From Sphingomonas sp. Leaf21 (GTDB taxonomy: Bacteria; Pseudomonadota; Alphaproteobacteria; Sphingomonadales; Sphingomonadaceae), in assembly GCF_916858675.1 (NCBI RefSeq), contig NZ_CAKASM010000011.1:1-64000 (forward strand): a stretch of 64,000 bases of DNA. Direction: 5' to 3'. The notes under the pieces were generated by a model. The model was not told where the DNA came from. It saw only the letters and a program-made list of their open reading frames with translations, and did not search any database. Position 1 is the first letter of the stretch, and every line of letters begins with the position of its first letter. Below are positions 7,923 through 15,884 of this stretch, one piece after another. The translations under genes were made by a program, and so were the position numbers.

Positions 7923-8009
7923 TCAGCTATCCCATGAGCCGAGCGCGCGCACAGACACCGCCGTAAAATTGCGGCGTTGTTGTTGGATGTGTGCAGCCAC
8001 GCGGATCAT
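7923..8009 (-). CDS. 28-codon ORF, possible leader peptide
   Basis: On the minus strand an ATG at 8009 opens a 28-codon frame (begins MIRVAAHIQQQRRNF, ends GSWDS) whose stop overlaps a GGGATA/TATCCC hairpin (7933-7928 with 7916-7911). The strong terminator at 7892-7866 follows, then the 147-aa gene. No good Shine-Dalgarno is seen, so translation is uncertain. The peptide holds QQQRR but no clear run of a single regulatory amino acid. Confidence 0.25.
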   Translation of the reverse strand: MIRVAAHIQQQRRNFTAVSVRALGSWDS

Positions 8010-8145
8010 GCGAGTTTCGTAACATCGCTCAATGCCGTGCTCAATCCGATTCCCGTTTCACCATCCTTTTGGGAAGGGCGGCGGGGCCACTCAATGTCGG
8101 CTATTGCATTACGCCTGCTCGAAAGCTGCCGGTCGGCAATCCATC

Positions 8146-8235
8146 TAGGCCCGCTCGACATTCGACTATGCCTGCCCTTCCCTCGCCCCTCGTAGAGGGG
8201 AGAGGGAAGAATGAGCTGAATGTCGATCCGGCCTA
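8146..8235. repeat. 90-bp palindromic intergenic element
   Basis: The outer arms TAGGCCCGCTCGACATTC (8146-8163) and its imperfect complement (8218-8235) match at 16 of 18 positions; the inner part is a second hairpin of CTTCCCTC/AGAGGGAAG type. Together with the short ORF and terminator to the left it accounts for most of the gene-free stretch 7832-8337. I see nothing else convincing in that stretch. Confidence 0.6.
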
Positions 8236-8337
8236 GCTTCGGACATCCCCCGAATACAATCCTCTGGGAGAAATGCAGAGCCCCCCACCATATAGGGACC
8301 GAGCCCTGATCGCCTTCCTCTCCAGCAACCGCCCGTC

Positions 8338-8967
8338 CTATACCGGTGCGGCATCCGCTCCGGCGCCGTAATGGTGCCAGGTGAAGATCGCGAGCGCGCT
8401 GCGGTGCGGGCGGAACGCTTCGGCGAGTTCGCGGACCAGCTTTTCCGAAGGGCGCGTCTCGTGACCGAGGATGCGGCCCATCTCGATCTGTACCGCGAGG
8501 TCGCCAGCGGGCCAGATATCGGTCCGGCCCTCCGCGAAGAGCAGATAGACCTCCGCCGACCAGCGGCCGATGCCCTTGACCGCGACCAGTTGCGCGATCG
8601 CTTCCTCGTCGTCCAGCGGAAGGTCGGAAAGATTGAGCCGCCCGCTGGTCACCTCTTCGGCAAGGCTGCGCAGATAGCCCGCCTTCTGCCGCGAGATCCC
8701 CGCGCCGCGCAGGTCTTCGTCGCTGACGCCGTGCATCCGCGTCGGATCGGTCGCATCGCCGAGCAGCTCGTTCAGCCGCCGCCAGTGCGCGTCCGCCGAG
8801 GCGACCGACACCTGTTGGCCCAATATGGTGCGGACCAGCGTGGCATAGCCCCGCGCGCGGATTCGCGGCGCGGGATAACCGATCCGGCCGAGTGCCGCGG
8901 CAATCTCGGGCGAGGCGGCGGCGAGCGCATCCATGCTGTCGCGAATCTGTTCGGCGCTCAGCCCCAT
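8338..8967 (-). CDS. DNA-3-methyladenine glycosylase II (AlkA-type)
   Basis: Monofunctional base-excision glycosylase of the helix-hairpin-helix superfamily, removing alkylated purines. The HhH is VKGIGRWSAEVYLLF (130-144) and the catalytic Asp156 is in PAGDLAVQ. At 209 aa it has only the glycosylase core and lacks the N-terminal AlkA regulatory domain. The gene is divergent from the ferredoxin gene with 57 bp between starts. No iron-sulfur cysteines follow the HhH, which separates it from MutY and Nth. Confidence 0.9.
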   Translation of the reverse strand: MGLSAEQIRDSMDALAAASPEIAAALGRIGYPAPRIRARGYATLVRTILGQQVSVASADAHWRRLNELLGDATDPTRMHGVSDEDLRGAGISRQKAGYLRSLAEEVTSGRLNLSDLPLDDEEAIAQLVAVKGIGRWSAEVYLLFAEGRTDIWPAGDLAVQIEMGRILGHETRPSEKLVRELAEAFRPHRSALAIFTWHHYGAGADAAPV

Positions 8968-9024
8968 GATGCTTGATCCGCGCGTTCAGGCCCGGCAGAG
9001 CCGCGACCAACAAGGAGAATGGAC

Positions 9025-9342
9025 ATGCCCAAGCTTATCGTCGTGACGCGCGACGGGGAAGAACGCGAAATCGACGGCGAGGCCGGTCTGTCGGTGATGG
9101 AAGTGATCCGCGACGCCGGAGTGGACGAACTGCTCGCGCTGTGCGGCGGCTGCTGTTCCTGCGCGACGTGCCATGTCCATGTCGACCCGGCCTTCGCCGA
9201 CAGCCTGCCCCCGATCGGCCCGGACGAGGACGACCTGCTCGATTCGACCAGCGACCGCGACGCCACCTCGCGCCTGTCGTGCCAGTTGCCCTTCGGCGAG
9301 GGCCAGGACGGGATGCGGGTTCGGATCGCGGCGGAGGATTGA
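9025..9342 (+). CDS. 2Fe-2S ferredoxin, adrenodoxin/ISC type
   Basis: A small electron carrier of 105 aa. Cysteines 40, 46, 49 and 86 give the C-x5-C-x2-C...C pattern of adrenodoxin-like ferredoxins, and two further cysteines lie at 43 and 44 inside the loop. The Shine-Dalgarno AAGGAG (9012-9017) decides the start: it is 7 bp from the ATG at 9025 but only 1 bp from the in-frame ATG at 9019. Possible partners are P450s or iron-sulfur assembly, none of which is nearby. A strong terminator follows 25 bp after the stop. Confidence 0.93.
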   Translation: MPKLIVVTRDGEEREIDGEAGLSVMEVIRDAGVDELLALCGGCCSCATCHVHVDPAFADSLPPIGPDEDDLLDSTSDRDATSRLSCQLPFGEGQDGMRVRIAAED

Positions 9343-9366
9343 CGGCGCATCGCCGTTGAACGTCGC

Positions 9367-9396
9367 AGGGCGGGGTTATGGCCCCGCCCTTTTTTT
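9367..9396 (+). terminator. rho-independent terminator of the ferredoxin gene
   Basis: A perfect 9-bp stem AGGGCGGGG (9367-9375) with CCCCGCCCT (9382-9390), a 6-nt loop and a T run to 9396. Confidence 0.9.
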
Positions 9397-9438
9397 ATGC
9401 GAATGGCAGGCCGGTTTGCGCGGGAGCCCGTTTCCCGT

Positions 9439-9553
9439 GGCCTTCGACTTCGCACAGGCGGAACGGTGGGGAAATGGGGTCGACCGACCTCGCCAGCGGC
9501 CGCCACCTTGCCAACACGATCGAAGGCCGTTCACGCCGAGCGACGTCGAAGCG
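9439..9553. repeat. degenerate copies of the CCTTCGACTTCG repeat
   Basis: GGCCTTCGACTTCGCACAGG begins at 9439, and a decayed inverted copy (CGTTCACGCCGAGCGACGTC) begins near 9528. Other copies lie at 30789-30815, 31268-31292 and 45655-45682. The 9397-9617 gap otherwise holds nothing I can support. Confidence 0.5.
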
Positions 9554-9617
9554 TACGCCCGGCGCTCATCCTCCGCGCGCAAAAAGGCGGCAGGGACCGG
9601 CCCCGCCGCCTGGAATT

Positions 9618-10361
9618 TCACCGCGCCGCCACCGCATACAAGGCGATCGCCGCCGCGTTGGACACGTTCAGGCTCTCCACCTTCGGGCTGATCGGCAGCT
9701 TGGCGAGTTCGTCGCAATGCGCCTCGGTATTCTGGCGCATCCCTTCGCCTTCCGCGCCCAGCACGATGCAGATGCGCTGCGTCCCCATCGCTTCCGCCAG
9801 CGTCTGGGTGGCGTGGCCGGTCAGGCCGATGCGCCAGAAGCTGGCTTCCGCGATTTCCTCCAGCGCGCGGGCCAGGTTCACCACGCGAATCCACGGCACC
9901 GTCTCCAGCGCACCGCTGGCCGAACGCGCGACCGTACCCGATTCGGGCGGCGCGTGCCGGTCCTGGGTCACGATGCCCAGCGCGTCGAACGCCGCCGCCG
10001 AGCGCAGGATCGCGCCGACATTGTGCGGGTCGGTCACCTGATCGAGCACGACGAGTGGCCGCTGATCGTCCTGCCCCTCGAGCAACAGGTCGCCCAGCCA
10101 CATATCCTCCAGCGGATCGACCTCCGCCACCAGTCCCTGGTGCGGCGCGTCGGAGGGGACCAGCCGCCCCAGATCCGCGACGTCGGCATAGGTGATCGGC
10201 ACGACCGGCGGCAGGTCGAGCGCGGCCAGCGCCTCGCGCGTGCCCCAGATCTTGCGCACCGTGCGGTTCGGGTTGGCGAGCGCCGCCGTCACCGCATGCC
10301 GCCCCCAGAAGCGCGGGCGGTTGGATGAGGCCTGGCTGGGGCGATGTCCTCGGCGTGCCAT
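9618..10361 (-). CDS. rlmB: SpoU-type 23S rRNA (guanosine-2'-O-)-methyltransferase
   Basis: SPOUT-class enzyme transferring a methyl group from SAM to a ribose in 23S rRNA (G2251 in E. coli). The 247-aa protein has an N-terminal substrate-binding domain (GRHAVTAALANPNR, residues 20-33) and the three knot motifs: DPHNVGAILRSA, VLGAEGEGMR and SLNVSNAAAIALY at the C terminus. Its ATG shares one base with the TGA of the upstream M28 peptidase gene (TGATG), so translation is probably coupled. Assignment to RlmB rather than TrmH or a tRNA enzyme rests on the overall architecture. Confidence 0.9.
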   Translation of the reverse strand: MARRGHRPSQASSNRPRFWGRHAVTAALANPNRTVRKIWGTREALAALDLPPVVPITYADVADLGRLVPSDAPHQGLVAEVDPLEDMWLGDLLLEGQDDQRPLVVLDQVTDPHNVGAILRSAAAFDALGIVTQDRHAPPESGTVARSASGALETVPWIRVVNLARALEEIAEASFWRIGLTGHATQTLAEAMGTQRICIVLGAEGEGMRQNTEAHCDELAKLPISPKVESLNVSNAAAIALYAVAAR

Positions 10362-11971
10362 CAGTCGTCGGTATCCGTATATGCAAAGGGGTTGGTCGGC
10401 GCCGGCTGGGTGGGAACCGGCGGGCGCGGCAACGCCTTGTCCGCATTCGCCGCCGCGAGCAAGACCCCCGCGAGCACGACCGAGGCCTGGCGCATGTCCT
10501 CGCCCTTCAAATGGTCGAAGGTATCGGCCGAGCTATGGTGGATCCGGCTGCCATAATCCAGCGGGTCCTGGATGAACTGGAAGCCCTGTACGCCGACCGC
10601 CTGCATGAAGACATGGTCGGTGCCGCCGGTCGTCCGCTGCACGACATTGCCCGCGCCCATCGAGGCATAGGGCGACAGCCATTCCTTGAGCATCGGCACC
10701 GCCGCCGGGTTGTTCTCGGCATAGAGCCCGCGCAGCTTGCCCGAGCCGTTGTCGATGTTGAAATAGGCCGCCAGGTCGCCATAGCCGGGCTTTGGTGTGA
10801 TCGGCCAGCGATTGGTCCAGCCATAATAGCGCTTGAGGCCCGTCTGCGGCGCGTCGCCGGGGCGACCGCGCGTCGCCAGATGCTGCTCGACATAGGCCAT
10901 CGAGCCGAGGATCCCCTGCTCCTCGCCCGACCACAGCGCGAAGCGGATCGTCCGCTTCGGGCGCTGCCCGGTGGCGGCGAGGATCCGCGCCGCCTCCATG
11001 ATCATCGCGCTGCCCGCCGCATTGTCCGCCGCGCCGTCGCCCGCGACCCAACTGTCGAGATGCGCACCCGCCATCACATAGCCCGCCTTGGGATCGGTGC
11101 CGGGGATCTCCGCGATGATGTTGTACGCATTCTCGTCGCTGTCGTCGTAGCGCACGTCGCTCAGCACCTCGATCGTCGGTGCGGGGCCGATCTTGGCGAG
11201 ACGCGCGAGGCGACGATAATCCTCCGCCGCCAGTTCGATGCCGGGCACCACGGGCGTCTCGCCGCGACCGAACAGATAGCCCTCGCCGTGCAGCAGCTTG
11301 CCGTCGCGATAGCTTTGCGTGACATAGGCGACCGCCCCCTCGGCCTTGAGGAAGGCGTCGAGCTTCTGCGCGAAGTCGAGCCGCTTCATCCGGCGGTCGG
11401 CGCTTTCGGGATCATGCTCGGGCTGGACATAGACGTCGAGCTTGGCGATGTCCTCGCCCGACAGGCGGCGGAAGGGCGCGGTGCCGGGCTCGTCGCCGGT
11501 GCCGGGCATCGACACCATCACGATCTTGCCGCGCAACTGGCCCCGGAACTTGTCGAAGTCGCGTTCGCGCTTCATCGGCGCGACGATGACGGGGGCGGTT
11601 ACCGCGCCGTTGGTGGCGGGCGTCCAGGCGATCGGGATCGCGGTCAGCTGCAACGGACGCGGCGACACCATCCGCACGCTCGCCCGCTCGATCGACCAGC
11701 CGCGCCCGAAGGGAAAGCCTTCCTTATGGACGTTCTTCAGCCCCCATCTGGCGAACTGCTCGGCGGTCCAACCCTCGGCGGTGCGCATCGCGGGGCTGTT
11801 GGTCATGCGCGGGCCGATCACGTCGGTCAGGTGCTCGGCGGTCTGCATGACCTGGCTGTGATTCATGCCCTCGTCGATGATAGCGTTGGCGGCGCTCCGA
11901 TCCTGCGCGGAGACGGAGGCGGCAGGCGACAGGGCGATCGCCGCGACCGCGACGAGCAAGGAAACGCGCAT
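10361..11971 (-). CDS. secreted M28-family metallopeptidase
   Basis: A 536-aa exported zinc aminopeptidase or carboxypeptidase. Residues 1-22 are a signal peptide ending ASVSAQ. A protease-associated region precedes the M28 core, in which AHLDSWVAGDGAADNAAG (roughly residues 305-322) gives the first His and bridging Asp, and the GEEQGILGS motif gives the catalytic and metal Glu. The C terminus keeps the last metal His in GGTDHVFM. The size fits the carboxypeptidase Q/aminopeptidase subgroup. It is the first gene of a two-gene unit with rlmB, an odd functional pairing that may only reflect compactness. Confidence 0.9.
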   Translation of the reverse strand: MRVSLLVAVAAIALSPAASVSAQDRSAANAIIDEGMNHSQVMQTAEHLTDVIGPRMTNSPAMRTAEGWTAEQFARWGLKNVHKEGFPFGRGWSIERASVRMVSPRPLQLTAIPIAWTPATNGAVTAPVIVAPMKRERDFDKFRGQLRGKIVMVSMPGTGDEPGTAPFRRLSGEDIAKLDVYVQPEHDPESADRRMKRLDFAQKLDAFLKAEGAVAYVTQSYRDGKLLHGEGYLFGRGETPVVPGIELAAEDYRRLARLAKIGPAPTIEVLSDVRYDDSDENAYNIIAEIPGTDPKAGYVMAGAHLDSWVAGDGAADNAAGSAMIMEAARILAATGQRPKRTIRFALWSGEEQGILGSMAYVEQHLATRGRPGDAPQTGLKRYYGWTNRWPITPKPGYGDLAAYFNIDNGSGKLRGLYAENNPAAVPMLKEWLSPYASMGAGNVVQRTTGGTDHVFMQAVGVQGFQFIQDPLDYGSRIHHSSADTFDHLKGEDMRQASVVLAGVLLAAANADKALPRPPVPTQPAPTNPFAYTDTDD

Positions 11972-12140
11972 AGGAAACGGACCCCCCGGATAAGCTGATA
12001 TGGGTCAGAGGCTATGTCCCGATGCCCGGACTTGCAAGCGGGCCGATCGGACGGCATCCGTCCAAAACGCACAAAACGGCGTTGACAGGCCGCGCCAGCT
12101 TCGGCATTGGGCCCGCCTCGCTCCGGTGGAGCGACACCCC

Positions 12141-12226
12141 GGAAGGGTGGCCGAGTGGTTAAAGGCAGCAGACTGTAAATCTGCCCGCGTGAGCGTACAC
12201 TGGTTCGAATCCAGTCCCTTCCACCA
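12141..12226 (+). tRNA. tRNA-Tyr (anticodon GTA)
   Basis: An 86-nt class II tRNA: acceptor GGAAGGG with CCCTTCC, anticodon loop CTGTAAA, a long variable arm (CCCGCGTGAGCGTACA), T arm GGTTCGAATCC and encoded CCA. Confidence 0.97.
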
Positions 12227-12268
12227 TCCCCGCCCATCGGCTAGGGTCGATCACGGCGCTGGATATGA

Positions 12269-12342
12269 GCGGGTATAGCACAATGGTAGTGCAGCAGCCT
12301 TCCAAGCTGAATACACGGGTTCGATTCCCGTTACCCGCTCCA
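12269..12342 (+). tRNA. tRNA-Gly (anticodon TCC)
   Basis: A 74-nt tRNA 42 bp downstream of tRNA-Tyr: acceptor GCGGGTA with TACCCGC, anticodon loop CTTCCAA, T arm GGGTTCGATTCCC and encoded CCA. The top pair of the anticodon stem is a G-A mismatch. Probably cotranscribed with tRNA-Tyr. Confidence 0.96.
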
Positions 12343-12480
12343 TCCCCGACGACATGTCACCCGACACATCGCTGTTCGAAGCGGAATCGATGACGCTTGC
12401 GTCGCGAGCGGCTTGACGCATACGTCAATACGCGCCATCGGCCACGCCCTCTCCCGCCGGAACAGAAAGATCAACCCGAC

Positions 12481-12789
12481 ATGGCATCGGTCAATTTCGA
12501 CATCCCTCATGCATTGGGTCATGCCGCGGCGCGTCGCCGCATCGAACAGGGGCTGCCCAAGCTGGAGGCCAAGATTCCCGGCGGCGGCCAGGTCACGTCC
12601 GAATGGCCGGCGGACGACCGGCTGATGCTGACCATCATCGCGATGGGCCAGACGGTGAAGGCCGACATGAACATCGCCGACGACGCGCTGCGCGGCACGG
12701 TCGCGATCCCGATGATGTTGTCGATGATGGCCGGGCCGATCGGCGAATTCGTGAAGACCAGCGCCGAGAAGATGCTGGCGAAGGCGTAA
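12481..12789 (+). CDS. polyhydroxyalkanoic-acid-system family protein
   Basis: A 102-aa protein resembling the PHA granule-associated family (PF09650): the opening DIPHALGHAAARRRIE (residues 7-22), the mid region with a strand-rich core (SEWPADDRLMLTI), and a C terminus of amphipathic helix (PIGEFVKTSAEKML). Members are small cytoplasmic proteins of unknown activity, some found with PHA synthesis genes; no such gene is near here. Start at 12481 is chosen over an open extension to 12397 because the family motif begins there. Confidence 0.7.
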   Translation: MASVNFDIPHALGHAAARRRIEQGLPKLEAKIPGGGQVTSEWPADDRLMLTIIAMGQTVKADMNIADDALRGTVAIPMMLSMMAGPIGEFVKTSAEKMLAKA

Positions 12790-12797
12790 AGTCTGCT

Positions 12798-12920
12798 CGC
12801 CGGTACGGGGAGGTGGCAGGCGGAAGGCCTGACGGGGGGCTTGTCGCGAGGGATGCCCGCATGGCACTCCCCCCCTCCACCATGCTGGGCCTGGCTCCCA
12901 GGACCACTTCCCCCTTGCCC
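12798..12920. repeat. degenerate copy of the GGTACGGGGAGG palindromic element
   Basis: Starts with CCGGTACGGGGAGGTGGCAG and continues with a decayed version of the interior seen at 59039-59165; the right end is not a clean inverted copy. Fills the gap between two small genes. Confidence 0.5.
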
Positions 12921-12951
12921 CCGGCGGCGCGGCACGCCACCATTTCCGGCG

Positions 12952-13404
12952 ATGCCCACATTGCCCGCCGTCACCACCATCGCCCAGACCATCCAGCTTT
13001 CGCTCGCGCCGGTCTTCATGCTGGCCGCGATCGGGCAGTTGCTCAACGTGCTCGCCGGGCGGCTGGCGCGGGTGATCGACCGCGCGCGCGGACTGGAGAT
13101 GATGATCCACAAGGTCGATGACGGACCGGAGCGAACGCGGCACAAATGGGAGTTGCGGCTGCTCGACCGGCGCATGTCGATCATCAACGCCGCGCTGTTC
13201 CTGGCGGTGTCGAGCGCGGTGATGGCCTGCATCGTCATCGCGGTCCTGTTCATCGCCAATCTCGGCAAATTCCATATCGGCACCTGGATCGCGCTGGCCT
13301 TCATCATCGCGGTCTGCCTGCTGATCCTGTGCCTGATCGCCTTCATGATCGAGGTCCGCATCTCACTGCGCGCCATCCATGTCCGCAAGGAAATCCTGGA
13401 TTGA
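12952..13404 (+). CDS. DUF2721 membrane protein
   Basis: A 150-aa inner-membrane protein. Helix 1 (roughly residues 10-32, LSLAPVFMLAAIGQLLNVLAG) is followed by a charged cytoplasmic stretch with ARVIDRARGLE and RRMSIINAALFL motifs typical of DUF2721, then two more helices (about 80-105 and 110-135). Function unknown. The start at 12952 is preferred to an open extension through the repeat at 12841. Its TGA overlaps the TTG start of the next gene. Confidence 0.82.
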   Translation: MPTLPAVTTIAQTIQLSLAPVFMLAAIGQLLNVLAGRLARVIDRARGLEMMIHKVDDGPERTRHKWELRLLDRRMSIINAALFLAVSSAVMACIVIAVLFIANLGKFHIGTWIALAFIIAVCLLILCLIAFMIEVRISLRAIHVRKEILD

Positions 13405-13802
13405 CCGTCACCCTGGCGGAGCGGCGGGCGTTGCAGGCCGTCGTCGCCATCGCCTGCCTGGTCCCGCTGGCGATCGGCGGGATCAGCGTCGCCAGGGGGC
13501 CGGGCTGGCTGGGCCATGCGCCGGTCGTGCCGACCGATCTGGACAGCCAGTTCCGCTATGTCTCGGGCATCTTCCTGGCGCTGGGCGGCGCCTTCGTCAC
13601 CTGCATCCCCGCGATCGAGCGCAGAGGCGCGCGGTTTCGGCTGCTCGGCCTGCTGGTCGTGGCGGGCGGGCTGTCGCGCGCGCTGTCCTGGGCGACCGTC
13701 GGCGCGCCCTCCGCGGGCCACCAGCTGGGGCTTGTCATGGAACTGGGCGTCGTCCCGCTTCTTATGCTGTGGCAGGCCCGCATCGCGCGCGGGTATCGCT
13801 GA
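13401..13802 (+). CDS. DUF4345 membrane protein, TTG start
   Basis: A 133-aa protein with four predicted hydrophobic segments. The block DSQFRYVSGIFLALGGAF and the later RFRLLGLLVVAGGLSRALS are characteristic of DUF4345. There is no ATG before the first helix. The TTG at 13401 overlaps the preceding TGA in TTGA and has AAGGA about ten bases upstream, so start by translational coupling is likely. Function unknown; forms a unit with the DUF2721 gene and perhaps the following SDR. Confidence 0.75.
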   Translation: MTVTLAERRALQAVVAIACLVPLAIGGISVARGPGWLGHAPVVPTDLDSQFRYVSGIFLALGGAFVTCIPAIERRGARFRLLGLLVVAGGLSRALSWATVGAPSAGHQLGLVMELGVVPLLMLWQARIARGYR

Positions 13803-13819
13803 CACCCAGGAGCCGAACG

Positions 13820-14566
13820 ATGCGTTTTTCCGACCGTGCCTTCCTCGTCACCGGCGGGACGTCGGGGATCGGCCTCGCCACCGCCCGGCGACTGATCGAC
13901 GAAGGCGCGCGCGTGCTGGCGACCGGGCGAAGCGCCGAGCATATCGCCGAGGCGGAATCCGCCCTGCCCGGTGCGACGATCCTGAACCACGACGCCGCCG
14001 ACCCCGCCGCCAATGATGCGCTGGTCGCGGCGGTGCGCGCATTCGCGAGCGACGGGCTGGACGGCGCCTTCCTCAACGCCGGGATCGGCCGCTTCAAGAC
14101 GCTGGAGGCGATCGATGCGGAGGAGTTCGACACGCATTTCGATCTCAACGTGCGTGCGCCCCTGCTCCAGGCGAAGGCGCTCGCCACGGTCATCAAGGAC
14201 GGCGGCGCGCTGTTGTTGATCGGGTCGGGTACGGTCGGCGGCGGCCGGGCCGATGCGCTGGTCTATGCCGCCAGCAAGTCCGCGATCCGCCAGGCGGCGC
14301 GCAGCCTCGCCACCGAATTCGCGCCGCGCGGCATCCGCGTCAATGTCGTCGCCCCCGGCGCCACCGAAACCCGCTTCCACACGCGCGGCGGGATGAACGA
14401 CGCGGACCTGGCCGCATACAAGGCGAAGGTGTCGAAGGCGGTGCCGCTCGGCCGCCTCGGCAAGCCGGAGGATGTCGCCGGGGTCGCCTGCTTCCTGCTG
14501 TCCGACGATGCCGCCTATGTCACCGGTTCGGAATACCGGGTCGATGGCGGGCTCACCATGGCATGA
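13820..14566 (+). CDS. short-chain dehydrogenase/reductase
   Basis: Classical NAD(P)-dependent SDR of 248 aa. TGGTSGIG (residues 11-18) binds the cofactor, NAGIG closes the third strand, Ser from the LLIGSGTV strand and YAASK provide the catalytic Ser-Tyr-Lys, and the C terminus YRVDGGLTMA is typical. Substrate unknown. AGGAG seven bases upstream supports the start. Its stop overlaps the start of the following MBL-fold gene (ATGA), so the two are probably translated together and may act on related substrates. Confidence 0.93.
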   Translation: MRFSDRAFLVTGGTSGIGLATARRLIDEGARVLATGRSAEHIAEAESALPGATILNHDAADPAANDALVAAVRAFASDGLDGAFLNAGIGRFKTLEAIDAEEFDTHFDLNVRAPLLQAKALATVIKDGGALLLIGSGTVGGGRADALVYAASKSAIRQAARSLATEFAPRGIRVNVVAPGATETRFHTRGGMNDADLAAYKAKVSKAVPLGRLGKPEDVAGVACFLLSDDAAYVTGSEYRVDGGLTMA

Positions 14567-15762
14567 CGGCGGTCCGGTGGATCGCCAAGGGCCTGGCGCT
14601 GATCCTGATCGTCGTCGGCCTGACCGCGACCATCGTGCCGCATTATCTCGACCGGCTCTATTATGAGGGACCGGAAAGCGGCCATTACGACGGCGCGCGC
14701 TTCTTCAACCCCGATGGCGACGCCGATACGCTGCGGATGCCGACGCGTGGAGGGCGGGGCGGATTTCTCTGGCGGCAATTGACCGGCGACGATGGCCGTC
14801 CGGCCTGGCCGGAGACGGTCGCGGTGAACCAGACCAGGCCCGAGGCGCGCGTGGACGGACAGCGCATGGTCGCCACCTGGATCGGCCATGCCACGGTGCT
14901 GGTCCAGACCCAGGGGCTCAACATCCTGACCGACCCGATCTATGCCGAGCGGGCGGGCCCGCTGGGCTTCGGGCCCCGGCGCGTGGCGAAGCCCGGCGTG
15001 GCGTTCGACGACCTGCCCCGGATCGACCTCGTCCTGATCAGCCACGATCACTATGACCATCTCGACCAGGCGGTGCTCCGCAAGCTGTGGCAGCGCGATC
15101 GCCCGATGGTCGTCACCAGCCTGGGCAATGACAGCGTGATCGGGCAGGTCGGCGTACCCGCCACCGCGCTCGACTGGGGGCGGGAGAAGCGGATCCGGCC
15201 GGGCGTGTCGGTGGTCGTCACCCGCAACCATCACTGGGGCAGCCGCTGGTTCGCCGACCGCAACCGGGCGCTGTGGTCCAGCTTCGTGGTCACGCTGCCG
15301 GGCGGCAACATCTTCTTTGCGGGCGACACCGGCATGGGCGACGGCCGCTGGCCCGAGGAAGCCGCCGCGCTGGGCCCGGTGCGCCTGGCGCTGCTGCCGA
15401 TCGGCGCGTTCCGCTTCGTCCCCGGCCAGATGGCGTCGGGGAGCCATATCGGGCCGTCGCAAGCTGTGCAGGTCTTCGAACGGCTGGGCGCCTCGACCGC
15501 GATCCCGATCCACTGGGGCACGTTCCGCCTGTCCTATGAGGCGTATGACACCCCGCCCAGGCTATTGGATGCCGCGATGCGATGCTCCTGGGCACCGGCG
15601 TCGCGGCCCGGAGCGCGATTCTCCGCGGTTCGCCTGGGCGAGCCGGTGACGATCGGCCCGGTCGTCACGAGCCCGCCGCCCGTCATCGCATTTCCTCAGC
15701 AGACCAGCGACGGCGAGATGCGAAAATGCCTGGATACGCCACAGGTTCGCGCGCTGCGCTGA
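14563..15762 (+). CDS. MBL-fold metallo-hydrolase, NAPE-PLD/RomA-like
   Basis: A 399-aa zinc hydrolase with one N-terminal membrane anchor (residues 7-27). Motif order is that of the NAPE-PLD/RomA group: TWIGHATVLVQTQG, then SHDHYDHLD with the metal-binding H-x-H-x-D-H, then a histidine in RNHHWG, the bridging Asp in FAGDTGMGD, and a late His in IPIHWGTF. Related proteins hydrolyse phospholipid-like phosphodiesters; the true substrate is unknown. The last 70 residues are less conserved and Pro/Arg-rich. Confidence 0.88.
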   Translation: MTAVRWIAKGLALILIVVGLTATIVPHYLDRLYYEGPESGHYDGARFFNPDGDADTLRMPTRGGRGGFLWRQLTGDDGRPAWPETVAVNQTRPEARVDGQRMVATWIGHATVLVQTQGLNILTDPIYAERAGPLGFGPRRVAKPGVAFDDLPRIDLVLISHDHYDHLDQAVLRKLWQRDRPMVVTSLGNDSVIGQVGVPATALDWGREKRIRPGVSVVVTRNHHWGSRWFADRNRALWSSFVVTLPGGNIFFAGDTGMGDGRWPEEAAALGPVRLALLPIGAFRFVPGQMASGSHIGPSQAVQVFERLGASTAIPIHWGTFRLSYEAYDTPPRLLDAAMRCSWAPASRPGARFSAVRLGEPVTIGPVVTSPPPVIAFPQQTSDGEMRKCLDTPQVRALR

Positions 15763-15884
15763 AGCGAGATGATTGGAGCTGTAAGCCCCCTCCCCCGACG
15801 GGGGGCCTACAGGCTTGATCGACCCGATGTCATTGCGCGCCAGGGTTCTTTGTGCGGCGTTCGACGGCGCGCACGCCCAGCCGC

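Noticed and set aside
7977..8236. Two plus-strand ORFs of 72 and 81 codons
   Set aside because: They run through the palindromic element, have no ribosome-binding site and no conserved features.
10325..11998. 557-codon plus-strand ORF opposite the M28 peptidase
   Set aside because: Antisense shadow: the minus strand has a signal peptide and a complete metalloprotease site.
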